Part shown: positions 1 to 8,492 of the stretch, one piece after another
Numbering within the stretch: position 1 is the stretch's first letter
Layout of the letters: every line of letters begins with the position of its first letter
NCBI RefSeq assembly: GCF_000722685.1
Contig: NZ_JPFV01000015.1
Span: 310,001-374,000, forward strand
DNA: 64,000 nucleotides
Reading direction: 5' to 3'
From: Streptococcus mitis
GTDB taxonomy: Bacteria > Bacillota > Bacilli > Lactobacillales > Streptococcaceae
Notes under the pieces: generated by a model
Seen by the model: the letters and a program-made list of their open reading frames with translations, nothing else
Told to the model about the DNA's origin: nothing
The model's database searches: none
Translations under genes and position numbers: made by a program

Positions 1-70
1 AGTATTTTCAATAACATAGATTGGGCAATAACTCATTTTAATAGAAAATAAGGCAAATCTATATATAACA

Positions 71-120
71 AAACGCATATTACCAAGGCTCTTCAGTACT
101 GGCCTGATAATATGCGTTTT
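71..120. terminator. Bidirectional intrinsic terminator
   Basis: Inverted arms AAACGCATATTA and TAATATGCGTTT form a 12-bp stem. On the plus strand it is followed by a long T-rich run, so it probably ends a plus-strand gene lying left of the window. On the minus strand it lies just past the stop of the sugar dehydratase gene and could serve that gene too. Nothing else is seen in bases 1-127. Confidence 0.75.
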
Positions 121-127
121 TCTTTTT

Positions 128-1978
128 TTATTCAACGTGGGTAGTTTGATTGGCAAAGGCGATAATGGCTTGCTTCAACTCATCTCCACTAAGAGTTCGA
201 AACTCCTCAATTTTTTGATCGATGGCTTCTAGAGGCATAACATTAACCTTACCAACAAAAATCTTATCCATAACCTGGTTATCAACCAATTCAGTCGAAA
301 CCAAGAGTTCTTCGTAGAGTTTTTCACCTGGGCGGATTCCAACTTCAACGATTGGAATTTCGCTTTCGGTGTGTCCACTTAGAAGGACCATTTTCTTAGC
401 CAAGTCATAAATTTTGACTGGTTTGCCCATATCAAGGATAAAGACTTCTCCATCTTTAGCATAAGCACCAGCATGGATGACCAGACGACTAGCTTCTGGA
501 ATGGTCATAAAGTAACGGGTCATGCGGAAGTCTGTCACCGTTACAGGCCCACCTTCAGCAATCTGACGTTCAAAGACTGGAATCACACTACCACGGCTGC
601 CAAGAACATTTCCAAAACGAACTGCACAGTAGATTGATTGGCTACGTTGGTTAAAGCCAGTGACAATCAGCTCAGCCACGCGCTTGGTTGCCCCCATAAC
701 ATTGGGTGGATTAACCGCCTTATCTGTCGAAATCATAACCATCTTAGGTACTTTGGCTTCATCAACAGCCTTAGCAACATTGTAGGTTCCACGGATATTG
801 TTTTTGAAGGCTTCTTTTGGATTGCGCTCCATCATAGGAACATGCTTGTGAGCAGCCGCATGATAAACAATAGCTGGCTTGTACTGCTCAAAGACTTGCA
901 AGAGACGGTCATAGTCTTGAATGTCTGCGATAACTGGCACATAATCAATCCCTTGGAACTTACGAATCAGCTCATGATAAACAAGGTAGATTGAGTTTTC
1001 CCCATGACCGAGCAAGACGATGCGTTCAGGATTGAAGCGACTAACTTGGCGACAGATTTCAGAACCGATTGAACCACCAGCCCCTGTGACTAATATGGTC
1101 TTACCTGTCAGTTCTGCGCCCAGACGCGATTCGTCAAGACGAATTTCCTGACGGCCCAAAAGGTCTATGATATCAATTTTTTGGAACCCAGTACCTGCTT
1201 GGTGAAGTCCTTGAACAACAGTTTCAACATTAGGCATCTTGTAACATTTGACATCCAGCTTATTACACATCTGCAAGATACGCTCATATTCTGACGGATC
1301 AAGTGACGGAATCGCAACGATAACACGCTCGATTTGATGGCGTTTAGCCAATTCAGGCAGATCATCATATGAACCCAAAACAGGGATTCCACCAAGTTTT
1401 TGGCCCTTTTTCTTAGCATCCTTGTCCAAAATACCGACAAGTTCTAATTCACTAGTTGGATGTTGGTAACTATCCATAAAGAGAGCTCCACCATCACCGG
1501 CACCAATCAAGAAAGTACGGCGGTGTTCTCCATCACCACTTCCTTTTTTGCGTCTGGAGTAGATTAACTGCCAAGTAATCCGTGGCAATAAAATCAAGAA
1601 GGTACTCAACAAGATAAAGAGAATGATGAAACGGATGGAGAAGAGTGGCAAGAAGGCATAGCAGATACTATATGACAGGATACTGCTGGCAGTCACACCA
1701 AAAAAGATTTTCATGAAATCCGTAATCTTACTGTAACGACTAATACTAGCGTTCAAGCCCCAAAATGCAATCATCAATTGATAAAACAAGAAGGCCAAAC
1801 TCGTATAGATAATGTAGTCAACAGGTGCCGGATTAATCAATCCGTAGAATAAGATATAAGATACAATGATGGAAACCACCATACTCAAAATATCAAATAT
1901 TCCCCAGAAAACCTGTTTTTGTTGTTTATTTAAAATTTCCACCAGATCAATGACATAATCTGTGAGTTTTTTATTCAT
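128..1978 (-). CDS. Membrane-bound nucleotide-sugar 4,6-dehydratase (CapD/WbpM/PglF family)
   Basis: This is a 616-residue polysaccharide biosynthesis enzyme, expected to dehydrate/epimerise a UDP-sugar such as UDP-GlcNAc at the inner membrane face. About four hydrophobic helices occupy residues 20-140. A CoA-binding-like Rossmann fold follows (FLIGAGDGG, about 155), then the catalytic NAD-binding domain (VTGAGGSIGSE, about 295). The STDK...MGATKR stretch fits the Ser-Met-Lys active site of the WbpM/PglF branch rather than the usual Ser-Tyr-Lys. Length is normal for the family. The start is supported by AAGGAGGAG nine bases before the ATG. A glycosyltransferase lies directly upstream in the same orientation, so the pair probably makes a surface glycan. 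The exact sugar product cannot be read from the sequence. Confidence 0.9.
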   Translation of the reverse strand: MNKKLTDYVIDLVEILNKQQKQVFWGIFDILSMVVSIIVSYILFYGLINPAPVDYIIYTSLAFLFYQLMIAFWGLNASISRYSKITDFMKIFFGVTASSILSYSICYAFLPLFSIRFIILFILLSTFLILLPRITWQLIYSRRKKGSGDGEHRRTFLIGAGDGGALFMDSYQHPTSELELVGILDKDAKKKGQKLGGIPVLGSYDDLPELAKRHQIERVIVAIPSLDPSEYERILQMCNKLDVKCYKMPNVETVVQGLHQAGTGFQKIDIIDLLGRQEIRLDESRLGAELTGKTILVTGAGGSIGSEICRQVSRFNPERIVLLGHGENSIYLVYHELIRKFQGIDYVPVIADIQDYDRLLQVFEQYKPAIVYHAAAHKHVPMMERNPKEAFKNNIRGTYNVAKAVDEAKVPKMVMISTDKAVNPPNVMGATKRVAELIVTGFNQRSQSIYCAVRFGNVLGSRGSVIPVFERQIAEGGPVTVTDFRMTRYFMTIPEASRLVIHAGAYAKDGEVFILDMGKPVKIYDLAKKMVLLSGHTESEIPIVEVGIRPGEKLYEELLVSTELVDNQVMDKIFVGKVNVMPLEAIDQKIEEFRTLSGDELKQAIIAFANQTTHVE

Positions 1979-2063
1979 AGAAATTTACTCCTCCTTAAAA
2001 GAGCCGAATAGGTATATTGTTATTATAACACTTTTTATCCAGTTTACGATTTGCTACAATCTT

Positions 2064-2894
2064 TTACTTGCTTTTTCGTAACAGTTTCATAAAAATAAAC
2101 TGTCGGACAAATCCGGGACAGAGTGCGACGATTGCTTGAATGGCAACACTCTTGGCATACTCCATGTAAGAAATTTGTCCTCTCTTCAGCATGCGCTGAC
2201 GAGCTTGACGATAGAGTTTGAGGTAACGTAGTCCCCCACGACGTTCAAACATTCCTGCTCCGACACGAACCTGACACAAGATTTGATCGAGGTTGCCAGT
2301 CTTGGCTCCTGCAGCAATCATATTGAGCCAGAGGAGGTCATCCTCCATATAAAGCCCATCCTCATAGTTGCCTGCCTTGAGAACCATGTCCTTCTTAAAC
2401 ATAACAGTCATGTGGTTAAAGGCACTTCTCATCCTTTGATAAGCCACAATATCTGCATGTTGGGTTGGAACACGACGGTAAGAAACAATCTCATCAGGAT
2501 TGTCAATAAACTCTGCAATATGTCCACCTAATAGGTCGAGGTTGTCCTTCTCCATTAGCTGAACCTGTTTCTCAAAACGGTCTGGAACAGCTATATCATC
2601 CGTATCCATACGGGCGATGATATCGTACTGGCACTGTAAAACACCGTATCGAAGAGCTAGACCCAAACCTTGATTCTGCTCAAGAGGATAGCGTTTCACT
2701 GGAATATCAGACTCAGCTTCAAGCTGCTCTAATACCTGATAGAGCTCAGGTGTCAAAGGCCCATCCTCAACCAGAACCAATTCGCTCGGTTTCAGGGTCT
2801 GATTTTGAACACTCTCAATAGCATCCTTTAAAAATGTCGGGTTTTCCTTGATATAAACCGACATCAATACGCTGATTTTTTGCTTTTCAGACAC
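2064..2894 (-). CDS. Glycosyltransferase family 2
   Basis: A 276-residue inverting GT-A glycosyltransferase. The N-terminus (ISVLMSVYIKENP) is the standard GT2 beta-strand and nucleotide-binding start. MDTDDIAVPDRF carries the DxD-type metal/sugar-nucleotide motif near residue 95, and EDDLLWLNM is the acceptor-side acidic region. The start codon is GTG (2892-2894), preceded by GGAG at 7-base spacing; no better in-frame ATG fits. It precedes the nucleotide-sugar dehydratase by 85 bases, so a common transcript is likely. The two match, from memory, the pair SP_0102/SP_0103 of S. pneumoniae. The sugar donor and acceptor are unknown. Confidence 0.85.
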   Translation of the reverse strand: MSEKQKISVLMSVYIKENPTFLKDAIESVQNQTLKPSELVLVEDGPLTPELYQVLEQLEAESDIPVKRYPLEQNQGLGLALRYGVLQCQYDIIARMDTDDIAVPDRFEKQVQLMEKDNLDLLGGHIAEFIDNPDEIVSYRRVPTQHADIVAYQRMRSAFNHMTVMFKKDMVLKAGNYEDGLYMEDDLLWLNMIAAGAKTGNLDQILCQVRVGAGMFERRGGLRYLKLYRQARQRMLKRGQISYMEYAKSVAIQAIVALCPGFVRQFIFMKLLRKSK

Positions 2895-2984
2895 AGTTTT
2901 TCTCCAATATATAGATTTCCTTCCACTATTTTATCATAATTTTCAAGACTTTCCCATTTTTATCTTGAAAGCCAGAAACCTTAC

Positions 2985-3013
2985 TTGACATTATAGGGAA
3001 AAAGCCTTAAAAT
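2985..3013 (+). promoter_or_regulatory. Sigma-A promoter of the MFS gene
   Basis: A consensus TTGACA (2985-2990) and TAAAAT (3008-3013) are separated by 17 bases. A short inverted repeat (AGCTG...CAGCT, 3014-3033) follows around the expected transcription start and could be an operator. Confidence 0.8.
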
Positions 3014-3048
3014 AAGCTGTTATTAAAATCAGCTAGAAGAGGTATTAT

Positions 3049-4215
3049 ATGAAAAAGCAATCACTCTTTTTTGTTCCAGGTATTATCCTAATTGGTGTTT
3101 CCTTGCGGACTCCTTTTACTATTTTACCCATTATTTTAGGTGATATTTCGCAAGGGCTAGGAGTAGAAGTTAGTTCGCTTGGTATCTTGACCAGCCTTCC
3201 TCTCCTTATGTTTACCCTCTTCTCGCTCTTTTCTACCAGACTGGCTCAGAAAATTGGCTTAGAACATCTCTTTACCTACAGCCTCTTCTTCTTGACTATC
3301 GGTTCTCTCATTCGACTAATCAATCTACCCCTGCTCTATCTAGGAACCTTGATGGTTGGGGCAAGTATCGCAGTCATTAATGTTCTGCTTCCTAGTCTCA
3401 TCCAAGCCAATCAACCAAAGAAGATTGGTTTTCTGACCACCTTATATGTAACCTCTATGGGGATTGCAACGGCTCTGGCTTCCTATCTGGCTGTACCTAT
3501 TACACAAGCCAGTTCTTGGAAAGGGCTTATCATCCTCCTCACCCTGCTCTGTCTAGCAACTTTTTTGGTCTGGCTGCCAAATCACCGCTATAATCACAGA
3601 CTGGCTCCACAAACCAAACAAAAAAGCCAAACAAAGGTCATGCATAACAAACAGGTCTGGGCAGTTATTGTCTTTGCAGGTTTTCAATCCTTGCTCTTTT
3701 ACACCGCTATGACTTGGTTACCTACCATGGCCATCCATGCAGGTCTATCCAGTCACGAAGCGGGCTTGCTGACCTCTATCTTCTCTCTGATTAGTATTCC
3801 TTTTTCAATGACCATCCCAAGTCTAACAACCAGCTTGTCAACTCGCAACCGTCAGCTCATGCTCACTCTGGTTTCACTAGCTGGCGTGGTTGGCATTTCC
3901 ATGCTCTTTTTCCCAGTCGGTAATTTCTTTTACTGGCTTGCCAGCCATCTTCTCATCGGAACTGCAACCAGCGCCCTCTTCCCTTATCTCATGGTCAACT
4001 TTTCACTTAAGACAAGCGCCCCTGAAAAGACAGCCCAATTATCTGGTCTTTCTCAAACAGGAGGCTATATCCTAGCAGCCTTTGGGCCAACCCTCTTTGG
4101 TTACAGTTTTGATTTTTTCCACTCTTGGGTGCCAGCTGTAGCTGCCCTCTTGCTTGTCGATATCCTGATGACTGTGGCCCTCTTTACAGTGGACAGAGCT
4201 GATAAAATCCTTTAA
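3049..4215 (+). CDS. MFS transporter, CynX/NimT-like
   Basis: A 388-residue protein with about 12 hydrophobic helices throughout and almost no soluble domain. It is a major facilitator, most like the cyanate/nitroimidazole (CynX/NimT) branch: the N-terminal IILIGVSLRTPFTILPIILG carries the typical Arg-x-Pro-hx3-hP helix 1 signature. A cytoplasmic loop rich in Lys/Gln sits in the middle (about residues 190-205), as in 6+6 helix MFS proteins. It has its own strong promoter and a terminator immediately after the stop, so it is monocistronic. Substrate unknown; efflux of a small amphipathic compound is the usual assumption for this group. Confidence 0.85.
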   Translation: MKKQSLFFVPGIILIGVSLRTPFTILPIILGDISQGLGVEVSSLGILTSLPLLMFTLFSLFSTRLAQKIGLEHLFTYSLFFLTIGSLIRLINLPLLYLGTLMVGASIAVINVLLPSLIQANQPKKIGFLTTLYVTSMGIATALASYLAVPITQASSWKGLIILLTLLCLATFLVWLPNHRYNHRLAPQTKQKSQTKVMHNKQVWAVIVFAGFQSLLFYTAMTWLPTMAIHAGLSSHEAGLLTSIFSLISIPFSMTIPSLTTSLSTRNRQLMLTLVSLAGVVGISMLFFPVGNFFYWLASHLLIGTATSALFPYLMVNFSLKTSAPEKTAQLSGLSQTGGYILAAFGPTLFGYSFDFFHSWVPAVAALLLVDILMTVALFTVDRADKIL

Positions 4216-4243
4216 ACTTCTAGTCTTAGCTAGAAGTTTTTTA
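4214..4243 (+). terminator. Intrinsic terminator after MFS gene
   Basis: AAACTTCTAG / CTAGAAGTTT stem with a 6-base loop followed by a T run. The stem begins at the stop codon of the MFS gene. Confidence 0.85.
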
Positions 4244-4336
4244 TATATAAAAATTTTACACATTTCTCTTGACAGGGCTTTCTTTTAGATGTACAATGTA
4301 TGTGTAGAAAAATTATATATAAAAATCTTACACATT
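4241..4336 (+). promoter_or_regulatory. padR promoter flanked by a direct repeat (candidate autoregulatory operator)
   Basis: TTGACA (4269-4274), 17-base spacer, TACAAT (4292-4297). The promoter is bracketed by two copies of a 24-base direct repeat at 4241-4264 and 4313-4336 that differ at a single position. Each ends in TTACACATT, and an inverted TGTGTA lies at about 4301. PadR proteins usually bind ATGT/ACAT-containing dyads at their own promoters, so these are the likely sites; binding is inferred. Confidence 0.75.
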
Positions 4337-4353
4337 AGAAAAGGAGGTTCCCC

Positions 4354-4680
4354 ATGTACTTTCCAACATCCTCTGCCTTGATTGAATTTCTCATCTTGGC
4401 CGTACTGGAGCAGGATGATTCTTATGGTTATGAGATTAGCCAAACCATTAAGCTGATCGCTAATATCAAAGAATCCACACTCTATCCTATTCTCAAAAAA
4501 TTGGAAGGCAATAGCTTTCTGACAACCTATTCTAGAGAGTTCCAAGGTCGCATGCGCAAATACTACTCCTTGACAAATGGTGGTATAGAACAGCTCGTGA
4601 CCCTAAAAGATGAATGGGCACTCTATACAGACACCATCAATGGCATCATAGAAGGGAGTATCCGCCATGACAAGAACTGA
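4354..4680 (+). CDS. PadR-family transcriptional regulator
   Basis: A 108-residue winged-helix regulator. The core ILAVLEQDDSYGYEI followed by STLYPILKKLE and the wing TYSREFQGRMRKYYSLT is diagnostic of PadR. Start: AAAGGAGG 7 bases before ATG. Its 3' end overlaps the next gene by 14 bases, so it is translationally coupled to the HAAS protein. PadR plus DUF1700/HAAS plus DUF4097 is a recurrent arrangement in Firmicutes in which the regulator controls membrane proteins that respond to envelope stress. The ligand is unknown. Confidence 0.92.
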   Translation: MYFPTSSALIEFLILAVLEQDDSYGYEISQTIKLIANIKESTLYPILKKLEGNSFLTTYSREFQGRMRKYYSLTNGGIEQLVTLKDEWALYTDTINGIIEGSIRHDKN

Positions 4681-5260
4681 ATACCTGACTCAGCTAGAAC
4701 TTTATCTCAAGAAACTGCCTGAAGTTGACCGCATGGAAGCCATGGACTATTTCAGGGAACTCTTTGATGATGCTGGAGTCGAGGGAGAAGAAGAACTCAT
4801 CGCTAGTTTAGGAACTCCCAAAGAAGCGGCCCACGAAGTTCTCTCCAATCTTCTCGATAAAAAAATCAATGAAGCACCCGCTCAAAAAAATAACCGACAA
4901 ATTTTGCATATCGCCTTGTTGGCCCTCCTTGCAGCACCTATCGGCATTCCTCTGGGAATCGCAATCCTTGTGGCCCTGTTCGCAATCCTTGTGGCAGCCT
5001 TGACTGTCATCTTCGCTTTCTTTGCGGTTTCCATACTTGGTATCATCGGCGGATTCCTATTTTTAGTTGAAAGTTTCACTGTCCTCGCCCAAGCAAAATC
5101 AGCCTTTATCTTGATTTTTGGTTCTGGTTTACTGGCTATCGGTGCTTCTTCACTAGTCTTACTAGGTAGTTCCTATGTAGCCCGCTTCTTCGGCCTACTC
5201 ATTGTTCGCCTGGTGCAATTTGTTCTCAAAAAAGGAAAGAGAGGTGACCAGCATGCGTAA
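4667..5260 (+). CDS. DUF1700 / HAAS-domain membrane protein
   Basis: A 197-residue protein. Residues 1-70 are a soluble helical HAAS-type domain (YLTQLELYLKKLPEVDRMEA...YFRELFDDAG, then LIASLGTPKEAAHEV). This is followed by four or so hydrophobic helices (about 78-190) rich in Ala, Ile, Leu and Val and a short basic tail. The HAAS domain is known as a partner of PadR-type regulators. Coupled by overlap to padR upstream and to the DUF4097 gene downstream (8-base overlap). Likely acts at the membrane as sensor or effector of the operon; the mechanism is not known. Confidence 0.88.
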   Translation: MTRTEYLTQLELYLKKLPEVDRMEAMDYFRELFDDAGVEGEEELIASLGTPKEAAHEVLSNLLDKKINEAPAQKNNRQILHIALLALLAAPIGIPLGIAILVALFAILVAALTVIFAFFAVSILGIIGGFLFLVESFTVLAQAKSAFILIFGSGLLAIGASSLVLLGSSYVARFFGLLIVRLVQFVLKKGKRGDQHA

Positions 5261-6164
5261 ATGGACAAAAGGATTTCTCATTTTTGGTGTGGTGACTACC
5301 GTTATCGGCTTTATCCTGCTTTTTGTAGGTATCCAATCTGACGGAATCAAGAGCCTACTTGCCATGTCTAAGGAACCTGTCTATGATAGTCGGATGGAAA
5401 AACTGTCCTTTGGCAAGGAAGTCGAAAACCTAGAGATTACGCTCCACCAACACGCGCTGACCATCACGGACTCTTTGGATGATCAAATCCACATTTCTTA
5501 TCATCCATCTATTTCTGCTAACCATGATCTTGTCACAAATCAGAACGATAAAACGCTAAGCCTCACTGATAAGAAACTGTCTAAAAGTCCGTTTCTCTCT
5601 TCTGGAATTGGCGGGATTCTCCATATCGCAAGCAGCTACTCTAGTCGTTTTGATGAAGTTATTCTCCAATTACCAAAAGGAAGAAGCCTAAAAGGAATCA
5701 ACATCTCAGCCAATCGCAGACAAACCACCATCATAAATGCTAGTCTTGAAAATGCAACTCTCAATACAAATGGCTATCTCCTCCGAATTGAAGGAAGTCG
5801 TATCAAAAACAGTAAACTCACAACCCCTAATATCGTCAATATCTTTGATACAGACCTTACAGATAGTCAGCTAGAGTCAACAGAGAAGCACTTCCACGCT
5901 GAAAATATTAAAGTATATGGTAAAGTAGAACTATCTTCTAAAAATGCGCTCAGTATCATGCTAACTCAAAAAGAAAGCCAAGAAATTAACTTAGACCTCT
6001 CGAGTCACCATGGTCCTATTTATCAGTTATCGAGAGATGAGAGTCAACGCCACCCCAACGAATTAAGCAACCCTTACAAAACTGAAAAAACTGATGCAAA
6101 AGGTCAACTCATCGCTAAGGCTGATGATTATATTAGTCTTGAAACTACAGCTAACAGACCTTAA
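5253..6164 (+). CDS. DUF4097 beta-strand repeat protein, membrane-anchored
   Basis: 303 residues from the ATG at 5253, which has AGAGGTGA just upstream; an ATG 51 bases earlier has no comparable site and lies inside the previous gene. One N-terminal membrane helix (FLIFGVVTTVIGFILLFVG, about 8-26) is followed by an extracellular part of short Ser/Asn/Thr-rich beta strands typical of DUF4097 beta-helical domains (for example the LNTNGYLLRIEGSRIKNSKL region). Third gene of the padR operon. DUF4097 proteins are often encoded with PspC or PadR/HAAS proteins and linked to cell-envelope stress; the role here is inferred from that. Confidence 0.85.
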   Translation: MRKWTKGFLIFGVVTTVIGFILLFVGIQSDGIKSLLAMSKEPVYDSRMEKLSFGKEVENLEITLHQHALTITDSLDDQIHISYHPSISANHDLVTNQNDKTLSLTDKKLSKSPFLSSGIGGILHIASSYSSRFDEVILQLPKGRSLKGINISANRRQTTIINASLENATLNTNGYLLRIEGSRIKNSKLTTPNIVNIFDTDLTDSQLESTEKHFHAENIKVYGKVELSSKNALSIMLTQKESQEINLDLSSHHGPIYQLSRDESQRHPNELSNPYKTEKTDAKGQLIAKADDYISLETTANRP

Positions 6165-6221
6165 TAAACCTATTTATATCGACCACTATGACACATAACC
6201 CACTAAAAAGGAGGTTCTACC

Positions 6222-7286
6222 ATGAAACAAGAATGGTTTGAAAGTAATGATTTTGTAAAAACAACAAGCAAGAACAAGCCTGATGAACAAGTCCAAGATG
6301 TTGCAGACAAGGCTGAAGAAACTATAGCCGATCTCGATACGCCAATTGAAAAAAATACTCAGTTAGAGAAGGAAGTTTCTCAAGCTGAAGTCGAATTGGA
6401 AAGCCAGCAAGAAGAGAAAATTGAAACTCCTGAAGACGGTGAAGCGAGAACAGAAATAGAAGAAAAGAAGGCATCCTATTCTACTGAAGAAGAGTCAGAC
6501 CTTCCTAGTGAAACCGAAAAAGTCACTATAGCTGAAGAAAGCCAAGAGGCACTTCCTCAGCAAAAAACAACCACGAAAGAGCCACTTCTTATCAGTCAAT
6601 CCTTAGAAAGTCCTTATATCCCCGACCAAGCTCCAAAATCTACGGATAGATGGAAAGAGCAAGCGCTTGATTTTTGGTCTTGGCTAGTGGAAGCGATCAA
6701 ATCTCCTACAAGCAAGCTTGAAACAAGTAGCACACACAGTTACACAGCCTTTCTCTTACTCATTCTGTTTTCTGCATCTTCCTTTTTCTTTAGTATCTAC
6801 CACATCAAACATGCCTACTATGGACATATAGCAACTATGCATAATCACTTCCCTGAACAATTTGCTTCGTTAAATCTCTTTTCGATTATCTCTATCCTAG
6901 TAGCAACAACACTCTTCTTCTTTTCATTCCTCTTGGGTAGTTTCGTTGTGAGACGATTTATCCACCAAGAAAAGGACTGGACGCTAGAAAAGGTTCTCCA
7001 ACAATATAGCCAGCTCTTGGCAATTCCAATCTTCCTCACTGCTATTGCTAGTTTCTTTGCCTTCTTTGATAGCCTACGATTTACAGCCCTCTTGTGTGTG
7101 ATTAGCATTGGAATCATTCTGCTTGCTAGTCTCCATATCATTACAAGACCAAGTCAAGCAAGTGAAACCGACTCCTTCTATCAATTATTCTTGTCTGTCC
7201 TTGTGAACGGAGTCATTATCCTCCTCTTCTTTGTAGCTGAAGTCGCACTGATTGGGGATTATCTTCGTATCTTGGCCTTTCTTTAA
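6222..7286 (+). CDS. Membrane protein with long acidic N-terminus (function unknown)
   Basis: 354 residues. The first 150 or so are strongly acidic and low-complexity (Glu, Lys, Gln, Thr) and probably disordered in the cytoplasm. Residues 180-354 contain five or six hydrophobic helices, with Phe-rich segments, resembling Yip1/DUF6574-type streptococcal membrane proteins. AAGGAGG precedes the ATG by 7 bases. It lies 57 bases after the DUF4097 gene with no terminator between, so it is probably the last gene of the padR operon. No catalytic motif was recognised. Confidence 0.75.
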   Translation: MKQEWFESNDFVKTTSKNKPDEQVQDVADKAEETIADLDTPIEKNTQLEKEVSQAEVELESQQEEKIETPEDGEARTEIEEKKASYSTEEESDLPSETEKVTIAEESQEALPQQKTTTKEPLLISQSLESPYIPDQAPKSTDRWKEQALDFWSWLVEAIKSPTSKLETSSTHSYTAFLLLILFSASSFFFSIYHIKHAYYGHIATMHNHFPEQFASLNLFSIISILVATTLFFFSFLLGSFVVRRFIHQEKDWTLEKVLQQYSQLLAIPIFLTAIASFFAFFDSLRFTALLCVISIGIILLASLHIITRPSQASETDSFYQLFLSVLVNGVIILLFFVAEVALIGDYLRILAFL

Positions 7287-7291
7287 ACTTC

Positions 7292-7442
7292 ATACTCTTC
7301 GAAAATCTCTTCAAACCACGTCAGCTTCGCCTTACCGTAGAAATATATTCCTGACTTTGTCAGTCTTATCTACAACCTCAAAACAGTGTTTTGAGCAGCC
7401 TGCGGCTAGCTTCCTAGTTTGCTCTTTGATTTTCATTGAGTA
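7292..7442 (+). repeat. BOX element (boxA-boxB-boxC, plus orientation)
   Basis: Begins ATACTCTTCGAAAATCTC, contains the boxA core CGTCAGCTTCGCCTTACCGT, one boxB-like unit and a boxC ending GATTTTCATTGAGTA. The same ends recur in inverse orientation at three other places in the window. BOX elements are mobile RNA-fold-forming repeats of pneumococcus and its relatives. It sits between the convergent genes at 6222-7286 and 7511-8371. Confidence 0.9.
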
Positions 7443-7510
7443 GCAATCCTGTCTTCCATGGCAGGATTTTTTCTATGTCAAAAAAGCAAGTCGATTGACC
7501 TGCTTCTACT

Positions 7511-8371
7511 TTACTCTTCTTGTGCTAATGTTTTAAAATCTTGTCCTAGGATGGGTTGCACCTCTAATTGATTGGCATCTAGTTGGTGGTAAGATGCTGA
7601 TGGTAGTGACTCTAGGAATTTTGCATAGTTCAAGCGAGCAATGGCTTCATAGTCTTCTGGTTTAGAGCCGTCTCCTGTGATTTGAACCAAGTCAATCTCC
7701 CACTGCACTTCCTTATCCACCAATTGCTCCATATAGGCTGCAGGAACAAATGGTTCTCTCGGTAATACTGTCTTGACGCCTTGAGCCAGATGGTAAACAC
7801 CGTGCACTTGGTCTTCTCCATCCTGATAGAAGGAAACTCTTGCAAAGTAAGCATCCGTCTCTTGAACCGCACGCACACGCGCTTCAAACTGAGCCAAGCC
7901 GTCTGCCTCTAAAAAGCTTTTCAAGTCCTCATAACTAAAGAAAACAGGATTAAAAATTCCTTGACAAATCGTAAAACGAGCCGCAGTGTCTGCAAGATGA
8001 GCTTGAATACCTGCTTGAAAATAAGCTTCAAAGTCAAAACCATCTAGCCCCTCAATCTCAGTTCCTATATAAGCAAGCAAAGCATCTAAAAATGATTTGA
8101 TAATCTCCCAGTCTGTCTTCGTTAGTAGGTCAGGAAGATCGATACGATATGCCTTTTGATCATCAGCATAACTAACCTTAAAGAGAAATTGTGATTGCCC
8201 CACTATCGCACACTCGATATACTCGAGACGATTAAGAGGCTGACGGAGATAGACAGCATCATAGCTATGTGACTCCAAACCATCTACCAAGGCCAAGATA
8301 GACTTGGCAGTCAAAATCTCTTGTTCTCCTAAAATGCTCTGTTTATTTGGAATAAAAAATGTTTTCACCAT
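7511..8371 (-). CDS. DUF4299 family protein
   Basis: 286 residues from the ATG at 8371, which has AAAGGAG at 8-base spacing; the open frame extends 51 codons further, but without a ribosome site and through the promoter. The protein is soluble, acidic and without signal peptide or membrane segment (VKTFFIPNKQSILGEQEILT at the start). I recognise it as a streptococcal DUF4299-type protein, a family of unknown function. A matching CcpA cre site lies between its -10 and its ribosome site, suggesting carbon-catabolite control. It is followed by a BOX element and preceded by trhO in the same orientation. Confidence 0.75.
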   Translation of the reverse strand: MVKTFFIPNKQSILGEQEILTAKSILALVDGLESHSYDAVYLRQPLNRLEYIECAIVGQSQFLFKVSYADDQKAYRIDLPDLLTKTDWEIIKSFLDALLAYIGTEIEGLDGFDFEAYFQAGIQAHLADTAARFTICQGIFNPVFFSYEDLKSFLEADGLAQFEARVRAVQETDAYFARVSFYQDGEDQVHGVYHLAQGVKTVLPREPFVPAAYMEQLVDKEVQWEIDLVQITGDGSKPEDYEAIARLNYAKFLESLPSASYHQLDANQLEVQPILGQDFKTLAQEE

Positions 8372-8384
8372 AACCGGACTCCTT

Positions 8385-8414
8385 TGAAATCGTTTACATA
8401 TAGTATACCTTATT
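8385..8414 (-). promoter_or_regulatory. cre site and -10 box of the DUF4299 gene
   Basis: On the minus strand ATGTAAACGATTTCA (8385-8399) matches the CcpA consensus WTGNAANCGNWNNCW at every position. TATACT lies just upstream (about 8402-8407). Bound CcpA downstream of the -10 would block transcription. Confidence 0.7.
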
Positions 8415-8492
8415 TTTCTGAAAGATACAGAAACAAACTTTAGATTTTTGAGTAAAAAGCATAGAAAAACAGCCCCTAAGGACTGTTTAATC

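Noticed and set aside
7252-7443. 63-residue plus-strand open frame
   Set aside because: Lies almost wholly in a BOX element.
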